A program made the translations under genes and the position numbers. Below are positions 13,906 through 23,079 of a stretch of 64,000 bases of DNA, piece after piece (positions within the stretch are counted from its first letter, which is position 1; each line of letters opens with the position of its first letter). The notes under the pieces are model-generated. The model was given only the letters and a program-made list of their open reading frames with translations, had not been told where the DNA came from and searched no databases. This DNA is from Chitinophagaceae bacterium. GTDB taxonomy: Bacteria; Bacteroidota; Bacteroidia; Chitinophagales; Chitinophagaceae. Location: positions 248,001-312,000 of the forward strand of contig JAFKGQ010000010.1 of NCBI GenBank assembly GCA_017307755.1. The letters are read 5' to 3'.

Positions 13906-14208
13906 TTATGCCCCTACATCATCATGGTCGGTGCCCGTGGTAACGGCTTCCCATTCGGGGATCTCTTTTTCCATGGCGGCAAGCTTTTCCCGGAAAAGGA
14001 CCAGCGTGTCTTTATCCAGCAACAGGTGGACGGGAGGGTTTTCGGCATCCGCAAGTTTGATAAGAGCCTGCGCTAACTTCTTCGGGTCACCGGGCTGCCG
14101 CAAAGACGAGGGAGAGTACCCAAAGTACTCCCTGATCCATTGAGAGGGGGGCAGATTATAAATGGCCTGGAAATCCCGTTGGTCAGTCCCAGGGGTACCC
14201 TGATGAGC
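13906..14208 (-). pseudogene. C-terminal fragment of a short-chain dehydrogenase (remnant)
   Basis: About 100 codons are open without a convincing start codon. The last 65 residues (RQPGDPKKLAQALIKLAD, then NPPVHLLLDKD, then EIPEWEAVTTGTDHD) match the C-terminal tail of Bacteroidota SDR oxidoreductases, downstream of the Rossmann core. The Rossmann core, NAG motif and YxxxK motif are missing, so it cannot be functional. The preceding roughly 35 residues do not obviously belong to the SDR tail, which suggests a rearrangement as well as truncation. Confidence 0.55.
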
Positions 14209-14285
14209 TTATTTAGTTTCATTTTCCCTGTTCAACGAACAAGTTACGTTTTAGTTTGTAATCCCCGGCAAAAGCAATCACCACC

Positions 14286-14768
14286 ATGCAAGACCAACTT
14301 CTTTTTGTAAAAATGAGCCTGCTCACCTGGGAAGGGCAGCTTAAAAGAGCCACCAACCTGTTGAATACGCTCACGGATGAACAATTATCAAAGGAAATAG
14401 CCCCCGGACGCAATTCGGGCGTCTATATAGTAGGACACCTCATAGCCGTCCATGATTCCATGCTACCCCTGTTCGGGCTGGGAGAAAAGCTTCACCCTGA
14501 GCTGGAGGAGACATTTATCACCAGCCCTGACAAATCGGGTAAACCTACGCCCACGCTTAGTCAATTGAGGGAATACTGGAAAGAAGTACACCAGCATCTG
14601 GGGGAAAAATTTGCCGGTCTTTCGGAGGAACAATGGTTTCAGCGTCACCTTTCCGTAAGCGAAGAAGACTACCAAAAGGAGCCTCATCGCAATAAGCTGA
14701 ATGTATTGCTCAACCGCGCTACCCATGTGGGTTATCACCTGGGTCAGCTGGTACTGTTAAAAAATTAG
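14286..14768 (+). CDS. DinB-family four-helix protein
   Basis: The 160-residue protein has the DinB/YfiT fold pattern: a four-helix bundle with histidines placed for one divalent metal. His51 is in IVGHLIAVHD, and two histidines are in THVGYHLGQL near the end. DinB proteins are metal-dependent enzymes, often thiol transferases such as the bacillithiol or mycothiol S-transferases; the substrate here is unknown. It is a single gene ending four bases inside the convergent SGNH/TPR gene. Confidence 0.82.
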   Translation: MQDQLLFVKMSLLTWEGQLKRATNLLNTLTDEQLSKEIAPGRNSGVYIVGHLIAVHDSMLPLFGLGEKLHPELEETFITSPDKSGKPTPTLSQLREYWKEVHQHLGEKFAGLSEEQWFQRHLSVSEEDYQKEPHRNKLNVLLNRATHVGYHLGQLVLLKN

Positions 14769-16834
14769 CGGCCCCGCAGGGACAAAGCCTCTTTGTTACC
14801 CGGATCGACTTTCAACGCGCTGTCTATATAACGGGTCGCTCCTTCGCGATTTCCCATGGCAAGATATTTGGCGGCGATACTGTTCAATATTCCCGGATCG
14901 GTACGGAGGGTCTGTTGTAATTGGATGATTTCCTGCGTCAGCTGTTTTACCGGGGTCAGGTTTAGTCCGGAAGCATTGTTCCGGATGGCATAGTCCAAAA
15001 AAGGCATGGCATCCACAGGTCTATCCTGTTTTAGATAAAGAACAAAGATCTTGTGGGCTTTTTCAAAGTCCGGTGAGAGGGAAAAGGACCGACGGAACCA
15101 GCATACGGCATTCATGTCGTCCTTTAACTCACCATATATATTGGCGGCCCTGTCATAAAAAGCTACTTCGGTGGGGTGCTCCAACGCAAGGGCTTCGACG
15201 ACCTTTGCCGCTTTTGACCACTGTTTAATGCCGGAATAATAATTATACAAGGTGTCCATTGCGTCTTCCCAGTCGAGCTTTTCAAAGACGATGCCATGGG
15301 CCAGCCTGGCCTCGATAGAAGCCACGGGGGAAAGCCCGGTAGAGTCAGGGGTAGGAGCGACGGAGCCGGGGGTGGAAGTGCCGGGGGTGGAGGTGGTGGA
15401 GCCCTGGTTGAACGGCCAGCTTTTTTTTAGTTTACCGATCTTGTATTCGCCGACCAGCGAATCCATTTCAAGGACAGGCATGGAATGACGCAGCTGTTCG
15501 AGAGAGAGGGCGGAGGTATCTGCGGAATTGTACGTCGCAAACATACCTGCCGCCTTCATCGCCCTGTAAAAGGCATCGGACAATAGCGCATATCCGTATA
15601 TGTTAGGGTGTATATGCTCCAGGAGCAATTCGTCCCCGATGATCCCATATTCCGACCGGGCTTCAAAAGCGGCCCTGGCATCCACCAGATGTATGCTTTT
15701 GTATTGGGCAGCTAATCTCGGGATGATATTATTCATCGGGGATGGCGCCCTGAACCGCAAGGCATCCAATTCTTCCGCCCGGGAGAACCAGGCCTTTGCC
15801 TGACCAGGGTCGCCCTGCCTGAGCGTCAAACGGCCCAAATAATAATTACACTGGGCATACATGCTGTCAATCCCTTCCGCTGTCCTGAAACTCCGGTACG
15901 CCGCCCCCCAATCGCCCTTATCAAAAGCCGTCTTGCCTTCTGTATAGTTTTTTATAAACCCGGCATGTTTTGTGCTGTCCGCAGCAATGCTGATAAAAGG
16001 AGAAAGGTCTTTTTCATTCGAGACGAGGTTGCTGATAAATACGGGGATATGCCGCTGGTCCAACAGCTGCAACGTCTCTCCCATATTTTCTTTGAACTGA
16101 TCGATACCCCGTTGATAAAGTTTAGAACCATAGGGTATCTCTTCGTCGGCCACCATCGCTTCCATCCTCGTCCGGGGACTGCCTGCGCTATGGCCCCGGA
16201 ATAATCCGGCCAGATGCTCGTATGTATTGGTCAACCATTGTACGATGCGCAGCTGTCGCAGCAAAAGCAAAAGGTTCACTACCCATCGGGCCCCACCGAT
16301 GCGATCCGTGGAACCTACGCCAAGGGCTCCATAATATTCGTTATGCCCTGTATAGATGAGTATGACATCCGGTTCATAATTTACCACTTCCCGGGCAAAG
16401 CCCAATACTGTATAGGAGTTGACGGCTGTCAGCGAAATATTGATCACTTCGAAACGTCTGTCTGGATAATCATGCATCAGTCTGTACTGTAGCCACCGGT
16501 GGAAGCTGCCGTTGTGAAAATAGGGGTACCCGATGGTAGTGGATTCGCCCAGCACAAAGATCCGCATGGTGCCTGCATCTTTTTCCTTTTTGAAGGGTTC
16601 GGCATTCCCCGTGGTAGCATTGGCCTGGTTGGTAAAATATCTTTTTGAGGCGGCGGGATTCAGCACAAGATAGTTCTTGTCGGCCGGGTACTCAATAAAA
16701 AGGTGCAGGTCGTGACCATAATGGAACATGCGGAGAGCGATCTCCACAAACGCAAGCAAGAGGAATGGCAATAAAATGCTTATCCACTTAAAAAGACGGA
16801 GACGTCCGTTGGTATGTTTGGAATACTGAGTCAT
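14765..16834 (-). CDS. Membrane-anchored SGNH hydrolase with TPR repeats
   Basis: The 689-residue protein has one membrane helix at about 16-34. It is followed by an SGNH/GDSL-like esterase domain with FVLGESTTIGYPY as block I (Ser in GES), GHNEYYG as block III, and EHIHPN as the Asp/Glu-x-x-His-type block V. The C-terminal half contains tetratricopeptide-like helices (about 310-360 and 530-680), separated by a Ser/Thr/Pro-Gly linker with STPGT-type repeats near 465-500. Such proteins are probably deacetylases or esterases in the periplasm. It is the last gene of the polysaccharide locus and overlaps the GH71/99-like gene by four bases (ATGA), indicating translational coupling. Confidence 0.8.
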   Translation of the reverse strand: MTQYSKHTNGRLRLFKWISILLPFLLLAFVEIALRMFHYGHDLHLFIEYPADKNYLVLNPAASKRYFTNQANATTGNAEPFKKEKDAGTMRIFVLGESTTIGYPYFHNGSFHRWLQYRLMHDYPDRRFEVINISLTAVNSYTVLGFAREVVNYEPDVILIYTGHNEYYGALGVGSTDRIGGARWVVNLLLLLRQLRIVQWLTNTYEHLAGLFRGHSAGSPRTRMEAMVADEEIPYGSKLYQRGIDQFKENMGETLQLLDQRHIPVFISNLVSNEKDLSPFISIAADSTKHAGFIKNYTEGKTAFDKGDWGAAYRSFRTAEGIDSMYAQCNYYLGRLTLRQGDPGQAKAWFSRAEELDALRFRAPSPMNNIIPRLAAQYKSIHLVDARAAFEARSEYGIIGDELLLEHIHPNIYGYALLSDAFYRAMKAAGMFATYNSADTSALSLEQLRHSMPVLEMDSLVGEYKIGKLKKSWPFNQGSTTSTPGTSTPGSVAPTPDSTGLSPVASIEARLAHGIVFEKLDWEDAMDTLYNYYSGIKQWSKAAKVVEALALEHPTEVAFYDRAANIYGELKDDMNAVCWFRRSFSLSPDFEKAHKIFVLYLKQDRPVDAMPFLDYAIRNNASGLNLTPVKQLTQEIIQLQQTLRTDPGILNSIAAKYLAMGNREGATRYIDSALKVDPGNKEALSLRGR

Positions 16835-18114
16835 TTTCTTTCCGGCATATTAAGGCTTAATGGCTTCTCTCCCCTCAACATCTTTCCAGCTTCTCCCGTT
16901 AGCCAAAGATAGGTGTCGGAAGGTTTATGATCTATGTCGATAAATTGTACGTTCCTTCCCGTTGGCGGCGTGTCGGATGCCTTAAAAATAGCCGTTCCTT
17001 CATTCACCTCATCAAACATCGCTACATACAGCATTTTGGCGCCAGACCTTATTGCCGTGGACAACAGTTGCCAGTAAAACCGGCCGCCCTGTCTTGGGAT
17101 AGAGCCTACGGGTTTTATATCATCCGGAAATTCATGAACGCTGAGATTATGCCAGCTAAAGCCTGGATAAACACAGGGAACGTAATCTACGTTGTTACGG
17201 GCGCACCATTCCATATCTGCCAGCATAACATCCCGGTATCTATCCATATCATTGTGCAATAAGGGTGAAAAACGTTGCACTGTCCAGGGCAAGACGATGT
17301 CTGCCTGACGGATGAGGTCGTGCAGATAGCTGTCATGCACACAGTCCGCGTTGAGGTCCCGCCAGAAAGTAGGCACACCTAACATGACGGCGCAGTTACC
17401 ATATACGGGGTCATGTTTGAGAAAATCAATCAGCCTGTTCAAACCAATATCCCGTATGTCGTAAGGTCTGTCCGGAAAACCTATTCCCCAAATAACGACC
17501 ACGGGTTTGCCCCGATGGTGTAAATACGTTTTTGCCCCTGCCTGGTTAGTGACCTTGATGGAGTCGACAAGGTATTTCCAGTCTTCTATGATAGAGGAGC
17601 AATCCTCTCCCTTTCCCCTTAGTCCGGAAAGATCATACATTACGGCAATGGCCCGACGATATTTTGAAGCGGCTTCCATCGCCCGCTGCAATATGATAGT
17701 AGATTCTTTTTTCCGGGGACTGGGTCTGGTTTCATTAAAAAACCGCTGCATAAACACCCCATCCAGGCCATACTGCTGCATCCATTTAAAATGAAGATCG
17801 GTGGTACTCTGATCCAGCGAACTAAAGAAACGAGCGGGCTTTCCATCAGGCAGTCTGAAGGGCGTCTCATAAGTCTTCTCATATTCACTTACATCAGGCC
17901 ACAGGTCAATACCCGAATGATCTTCATTACCATAAGCATAATGTTGTGCAGCGCTGCCGTCCCCTGCTGCGCGGAACCATCCCTGATAACCGGCCATTAC
18001 CAGGCCGTTGTAAGTGGGGTAAATAGTTTGAGGGCTATGACGATTGGCTGGTTGAGTTATGGCATTGAGTGAGAAAAGTAAAAAGGTGGTCGTTATCAAT
18101 GATCTCATGTTCAT
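16831..18114 (-). CDS. GH71/GH99-like glycoside hydrolase
   Basis: The 427-residue protein has a signal peptide (about 1-20) and a single TIM-barrel domain of the GH71/99-like type. Recognisable pieces are MAGYQGWF near the start, IDLWPDVSEYEKTYET, FKWMQQYGLDGVFMQRFF, KPVVVIWGIGFPDRPY and MFDEVNEGTAIF. Known GH99 enzymes are endo-alpha-mannosidases/mannanases acting by an epoxide mechanism; GH71 enzymes are alpha-1,3-glucanases. With GH92 in the same locus, alpha-mannoside cleavage is the more likely activity. It sits between GH3 (5 bases upstream) and the SGNH gene, with overlapping stop and start. Confidence 0.8.
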   Translation of the reverse strand: MNMRSLITTTFLLFSLNAITQPANRHSPQTIYPTYNGLVMAGYQGWFRAAGDGSAAQHYAYGNEDHSGIDLWPDVSEYEKTYETPFRLPDGKPARFFSSLDQSTTDLHFKWMQQYGLDGVFMQRFFNETRPSPRKKESTIILQRAMEAASKYRRAIAVMYDLSGLRGKGEDCSSIIEDWKYLVDSIKVTNQAGAKTYLHHRGKPVVVIWGIGFPDRPYDIRDIGLNRLIDFLKHDPVYGNCAVMLGVPTFWRDLNADCVHDSYLHDLIRQADIVLPWTVQRFSPLLHNDMDRYRDVMLADMEWCARNNVDYVPCVYPGFSWHNLSVHEFPDDIKPVGSIPRQGGRFYWQLLSTAIRSGAKMLYVAMFDEVNEGTAIFKASDTPPTGRNVQFIDIDHKPSDTYLWLTGEAGKMLRGEKPLSLNMPERK

Positions 18115-18119
18115 ATCGA

Positions 18120-20417
18120 TTATTTTATTACCTCCAGATCTGCCGTCTGCCGGATATCATTTGAAGAGCTACCTATCATGATCTTAAAAGTTCCGGGTTC
18201 TACCACACGACGCATCGCCCTGTCCCATAAGGATAGGTGTTCGGGGCCTACCGTAAAGGTCACCACCTTGTCCTCCCCCGGCCGGAGCGTGACGCGGGCA
18301 AAGCCTTTCAATGCCTTTTCAGGCGTAGTAACACTACTAATCTCATCCCTGACATATAGCTGTACAACCTCAGTACCTTCGATATTTCCCGTATTATGGA
18401 CATGGACACTGATGCGTGCGCGGCCGTTGGCAGGGATCTTTGAAGGGCTGACCCGGAGATCGTCGTACCCGAAGCTGGTGTAGCTGAGGCCGTGACCAAA
18501 AGGGAACAAAGGCGTATCCGACTCGTCTACGTAGTGATGTCCGGAAGTGGGTTTGTGGTTGTAATAAAATGGGATCTGTCCTACGCTGCGGGGAAAGGTC
18601 ATCGGCAGCTTGCCGGAAGGGTTGACATTTCCCAACAGGATATCGGCAATGGCCAGTCCGCCTTTTTCGCCGGAGAACCATGTCTCTACTATCGCGGGCA
18701 TATTGGCAGCGACCCAATTGATGGTGAGAGGACGTCCATTTGAAAGCACCACCACAATGGGTTTACCCGTGGCCTTCAACGCCTTTATCAATTGCATCTG
18801 CTGCCAGCTAAGATCCAGACCGGCCCTGTCCTTGCCCTCCCCTACTATATTATTCTCTTCACCAAGGACCACGATGACGGCTTCTGTCTCCTTTGCCGCA
18901 TCCAGGGCTTTATTCAGCAGAGCCGAGGCTGCCGTATCGGGCGCCGGTGTCTCTCTGTGAAGGGTAGCTCCTTTTGGGTCGGGGACATAGCCCTGCTCAT
19001 AACGGATCGTGACATCAGCGCCCGCCCGTTGCCGCAAACCATCCAGGATGGAGATGGCTTTTCCCTCCTCGTTGGAGTACCCCCCCAGATAGGTGCTGGC
19101 AGCCAGGGGGCCGATGACAGCCAGCGAATGGGGATGTTTCAACGGCAGGATATGGCCTTCATTCTTTAACAAACAAATGCTTTCCTGCGCCGCCTGCAGG
19201 GCTAGGTCCTGATGCACCGCCGTATGAAAGACCTTATCTTTCAGCGTCGTATCTACATAAGGACGATCGAAGAGTCCCAGCAAAAACTTCACCCGCAGGA
19301 TGTCCCGAACGGCCCTGTCCAGCGTGGCGGGAGGAAGTGAGCCATTCAAAATGGCTGTCTTTATAGCCTCTATGAATCCGGGATGAGAAAAATCATAGAA
19401 TTGCATGTTAAGCCCCGCCTTCAATGTCTGTGCAAGCGCATCCGCCGTGTCCGTGGCCACGCGATGATCCACCAGACTCATTTTGATGGCCCCCAGGTCC
19501 GACAGGACAAAGCCTTTAAAACCCCATTCTTTTCGAAGCACGTCCGTCAGCAGCCACTTATTGTCTACGCAAGGGATACCATCTATCTCGCTGTAGGCGG
19601 CCATCATGGAAAGAGCGCCCCCCTCTTTGACAGCCTTTTCAAACACGTAGAGGAAGGTGCTGCGGGCCTCCCTTTCACCAATGTTCACAGGGGCGGTGTT
19701 GCTGCCTGCCTCGGGGATACCATGGACGGAAAAATGTTTTGGCTCTGCAATGACAGCATCGGCATGGCTGACATCGCCGCCTTGCAGACCTTTTACCATG
19801 GCCACTCCGTTGAGTGCGGAGAGGTACGGGTCCTCACCATAGGTTTCCTCCACCCTGCCCCAACGAGGATCATGCGGAAGGCAAAGCACGGGTCCTAAGA
19901 TCATGTCCACGCCATGGGCCCTTGTCTCGGTGGCGATGGCGCGTCCGATGCGATATACAAGACCGGTATCCCATGCGGAAGCTATCTGTAAAGGAATGGG
20001 GAACGAGGTGCTGCCAAGGCCGCTGTAACCGTGCAAACCCTCTTCGATGAAGAGAACAGGGATGCCCAGACGGGTCTTTTCCATGGCATATCGTTGGATC
20101 TGGTTGGCTATTTCCGGCCGGAGGGGGTAGAGGTCATGTATGGAGCCGGCTCCTGTGGTCCCAAGGCTGGCTTTTGTCTTTTCTTCCGACCATGACTCCG
20201 CCTCGTGCCTGCCCATATTGGCTACTTCCTTTCCCCAGTACATGTCCAGCTGCCGGATCTTTTCCTCCACGGTCATTCTTCCCAGCAGATCAGTTATCCT
20301 TTTTTCGATGGGAAGACGGGGGTCTTTGTACGGGTAGATGGACGGCGTCCCCTGGGGTGTTTTGAAGGTAAAGGATAAAATAAGCAGAGGGATGCCCAGC
20401 AGCAATCTGTATTTCAT
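18120..20417 (-). CDS. bglX: GH3 beta-glycosidase (BglX-like)
   Basis: The 765-residue protein has a signal peptide (about 1-20), an N-terminal GH3 barrel, a C-terminal alpha/beta-sandwich and a fibronectin type III-like domain at about 665-760. The nucleophile is Asp307 in GFVLSDLGAI. The substrate-binding KH pair is at 227-228, and RGVEETYGEDP-like sequence appears as WGRVEETYGEDP near 186-197. The acid/base is expected in the C-terminal lobe around LGEENNIVGEGKDRA. It is a periplasmic exo-beta-glucosidase or beta-xylosidase type enzyme removing terminal beta-linked sugars. It belongs to the minus-strand polysaccharide locus, between the regulator and the GH71/99-like gene. Confidence 0.92.
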   Translation of the reverse strand: MKYRLLLGIPLLILSFTFKTPQGTPSIYPYKDPRLPIEKRITDLLGRMTVEEKIRQLDMYWGKEVANMGRHEAESWSEEKTKASLGTTGAGSIHDLYPLRPEIANQIQRYAMEKTRLGIPVLFIEEGLHGYSGLGSTSFPIPLQIASAWDTGLVYRIGRAIATETRAHGVDMILGPVLCLPHDPRWGRVEETYGEDPYLSALNGVAMVKGLQGGDVSHADAVIAEPKHFSVHGIPEAGSNTAPVNIGEREARSTFLYVFEKAVKEGGALSMMAAYSEIDGIPCVDNKWLLTDVLRKEWGFKGFVLSDLGAIKMSLVDHRVATDTADALAQTLKAGLNMQFYDFSHPGFIEAIKTAILNGSLPPATLDRAVRDILRVKFLLGLFDRPYVDTTLKDKVFHTAVHQDLALQAAQESICLLKNEGHILPLKHPHSLAVIGPLAASTYLGGYSNEEGKAISILDGLRQRAGADVTIRYEQGYVPDPKGATLHRETPAPDTAASALLNKALDAAKETEAVIVVLGEENNIVGEGKDRAGLDLSWQQMQLIKALKATGKPIVVVLSNGRPLTINWVAANMPAIVETWFSGEKGGLAIADILLGNVNPSGKLPMTFPRSVGQIPFYYNHKPTSGHHYVDESDTPLFPFGHGLSYTSFGYDDLRVSPSKIPANGRARISVHVHNTGNIEGTEVVQLYVRDEISSVTTPEKALKGFARVTLRPGEDKVVTFTVGPEHLSLWDRAMRRVVEPGTFKIMIGSSSNDIRQTADLEVIK

Positions 20418-20475
20418 AGATGCAATATGGGATCCCGAGGTTAACCAGGGCCTTAATAAATCATTAATTCGGAGC

Positions 20476-23079
20476 TTACGCTATAATTTCCTGAAAACTC
20501 TTTCCAAAATCACTACCATAAATATCCTTATACTCTTTGAGGAATTTCAGATAGGTGTTATTGGCGAGGGTGTGGCGGCGGAGTGCGATAAGGCTTTTAC
20601 ATTTATAAGTAAGGGCGTCCTCGTTCAGGGGGTCGAAGCAGAAGATACAGTTGGCGATCTCGATGATAAATTCGGGGTCACCCGCCGGGTGTGCCCTCAT
20701 ATATTCCTGGCATTTATCGATGACGGCATTGGAAACCTCTGACTTGATATCGTCCAGCCAGTTGTATTCTGTCTGTGAAAGGAATGCCCCCCTTTTGATA
20801 ATGTTCACCAGAGGCCGGATATCGGCCCGTGTGACATCGGGCGTCCCCTGTAATAAAGCTGTGTATCTCTTATAATCCACATAAATCTCCTCTTCGGGCG
20901 TCTGGAACTGCCAATAGCCGGACTCCTTGTTAATGACAATATTACCTACCTTTTCCAGGATAGCTTTCAATTTTGCCAGGTTGACGGAACGATTGTTCTT
21001 GGCATCTTTTTCAGATTTGTCGTGCCAGAGTATCTCATTTAACCCCTCGGAGGAGATCCCTCTTCCATTCCTAAAAGTGTAGGTGACAATGATCAGGAAC
21101 AGCTCTTTCAGCAAAGGGGTAAACTGTCTTGTTATATCATGACCGGTCTTGTCAAAGACCTGGAAGGGGCCGAACAGATAGACGGCGGGATAAACAGGCT
21201 TTTCAACAGGCGTCGTCCCCGACAGCAGGGCTGGCTCCGATGTCGAAGTGTGGTCGGGCGCCGGCTCCGCCGTCGGATGTACATCGAACACCGAAGCGGG
21301 GGAAACCGCAGAAGCAGGTTGGGTCGCCAGGCCTTTTCTTTTGCGGAAGAACAGGAAGCCCCCTCCGCCAACGATCAGCAGAAAAAGAAGCGCATACCAA
21401 TAGTTGACATGACCCGTGGATACAGCAGGTATCTGCGCGATTTCCGCTTTCTCGGGGGGGAAGTTGAGCGTGTATATTTTTACTTGTGTATTTTTCTCCT
21501 TTGTTTCCTCTTTTGAATAGAGCATCGTGACGGCAATAAGCTTATTGCTGATGGGTGAATAATACAGGTCCGCATAGGATTGTACGTCATGGAAGCTATA
21601 GGGAATGAGGTCGCCCTCTGGTATGTAGGCACTGTCTGTGAAGGAGCCTTCCACCAATTGAAGATTGGAGTTATAGCTGTCGTTGGGATGAACAAGCCCA
21701 TACCAGGCGCCGGGTTTGGCGCCTATCACCAGGCTGTTGGAAAATGTGAAAGGAGTGGTTAGGGTTTTTAGAGTAAATAGCTTTTTAAATGAGCTTTTTG
21801 CAATGTCATAGCGGTAGAAGTCATAATAATTACGGGGATCGAGCATCTGGTCCCCAGTCTGGCTACCATAGCCTCCTACGACATAGGCTGTCCGCCCGTC
21901 CGGGGTTAGTCCCAGCGCGGATAGATAACGGGGCGGGTAATAGTCTCCTGTCGTATGAACAGTGTCCCATTTATGCGTGGAGAAGGCATACCGGTGTACT
22001 TTATTCCTATACCTCAGCTGTCCATAGCCGCCAATAGTGTAGAGACAGGTATCGAAAGGAGCTATGAATTTGTTGGCATGCCAATATTCGGTGATAGGCG
22101 AATAGGGCATGGGAATATCCCACTGACGACGTGTAAAGTCGAATGTGAGCACCATCTTTTTGTCTATAAAGATGTCATAAAGCTTGTCGTGGAAGGTGTC
22201 GTAAAGGGCCTGATGTCCAAGGATGAATTCCTGATGACTGGCGCGTGTCCAATCCAGTGCGTGCTGATCCATCCGAAGAGACAAGGTGGCTACGGAGTCC
22301 GAGCCTATCACATATACATTGTCGTGTTTGGGGTCATACGTCACGGCGCCGTATCCATTCAACGAAAACGAGCTGATCAGTTCCCACTTCTGGTATTTAG
22401 GTTTGATCCATACGGGGTTCTTTATTCTTGCCACCCGTCTACTGATCTTATCGTAAGCCGTTTCACCGGAAGTCTCGTCCAGGGGCCAAAAATGCTTTTC
22501 CTTATCCTTTTCCAGGATCCTGATATCCCGTATACGCATGGGGGGTATATCCCTGGTCTTGAATTTTTGATAGTCATTGGCGCCCCAAATGAATTTAAAG
22601 CAATTGTCAGTGGCTGGGATAGCGCTGCTGCCTATTTTTTTGCCGTTCACGGAAAATTGAAGGGCATGCGCTTCCAGATCACAGTTGAAAGAGAACCTGG
22701 TCCATTCCTTATGCAATTGTATGCTGTCCACCGAAAAGCTGATGCCGGAAAAATTCTCTCCTATGATGACCTTAAAGGTGCGGAGGGGCTGGTTATAGAT
22801 GAGGTCGATGTTCTGGTTGTTTGACGAAATGAGACGTACGACATAGCCGAAGTAGATCATACGGCCGGGTATGAACCGGAGATCAAAGCTCAGTTCAAAT
22901 CCCTTTTTAAAACACAACGAATCATCCGGAGTAAGGTCCAGGCAGGTCCTTTTTTCCTGGACAACCTCATGGCTGTTGAACATCAAACCATAAGATTGGG
23001 CAAAAGCGCTAACCGTTGAGAATAGAGAAATTATGATGCAATAGATATACCTCATAAGCTGAGCGTAAAAATAGCTCAT
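20476..23079 (-). CDS. Membrane-tethered regulator: LamG-like/Kelch sensor with SARP-like output
   Basis: This 867-residue protein has a signal peptide (SLFSTVSAFAQ), a LamG/concanavalin-like domain (about 30-225) and a Kelch-type beta-propeller (about 230-530; IGGYGQLRYRNKVHRYAF and VVGGYGSQTGD repeats). One membrane helix (about 555-575, YALLFLLIVGGGGFLFF) and a basic stop-transfer follow. The cytoplasmic C-terminus (about 640-867) begins VYLFGPFQVFDKTG and reads as a winged helix followed by a TPR-like BTAD region, as in SARP regulators. It should therefore sense sugar outside and bind DNA inside. It overlaps the GH92 stop by four bases; a second ATG at 23055 is an alternative start with a cleaner signal peptide. 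Confidence 0.75.
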   Translation of the reverse strand: MSYFYAQLMRYIYCIIISLFSTVSAFAQSYGLMFNSHEVVQEKRTCLDLTPDDSLCFKKGFELSFDLRFIPGRMIYFGYVVRLISSNNQNIDLIYNQPLRTFKVIIGENFSGISFSVDSIQLHKEWTRFSFNCDLEAHALQFSVNGKKIGSSAIPATDNCFKFIWGANDYQKFKTRDIPPMRIRDIRILEKDKEKHFWPLDETSGETAYDKISRRVARIKNPVWIKPKYQKWELISSFSLNGYGAVTYDPKHDNVYVIGSDSVATLSLRMDQHALDWTRASHQEFILGHQALYDTFHDKLYDIFIDKKMVLTFDFTRRQWDIPMPYSPITEYWHANKFIAPFDTCLYTIGGYGQLRYRNKVHRYAFSTHKWDTVHTTGDYYPPRYLSALGLTPDGRTAYVVGGYGSQTGDQMLDPRNYYDFYRYDIAKSSFKKLFTLKTLTTPFTFSNSLVIGAKPGAWYGLVHPNDSYNSNLQLVEGSFTDSAYIPEGDLIPYSFHDVQSYADLYYSPISNKLIAVTMLYSKEETKEKNTQVKIYTLNFPPEKAEIAQIPAVSTGHVNYWYALLFLLIVGGGGFLFFRKRKGLATQPASAVSPASVFDVHPTAEPAPDHTSTSEPALLSGTTPVEKPVYPAVYLFGPFQVFDKTGHDITRQFTPLLKELFLIIVTYTFRNGRGISSEGLNEILWHDKSEKDAKNNRSVNLAKLKAILEKVGNIVINKESGYWQFQTPEEEIYVDYKRYTALLQGTPDVTRADIRPLVNIIKRGAFLSQTEYNWLDDIKSEVSNAVIDKCQEYMRAHPAGDPEFIIEIANCIFCFDPLNEDALTYKCKSLIALRRHTLANNTYLKFLKEYKDIYGSDFGKSFQEIIA

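Noticed and set aside
15345..15420. Minisatellite-like repeats in the SGNH/TPR gene
   Set aside because: They encode a Ser/Thr/Pro/Gly linker, common in Bacteroidota surface proteins, with too few units to call a repeat array.
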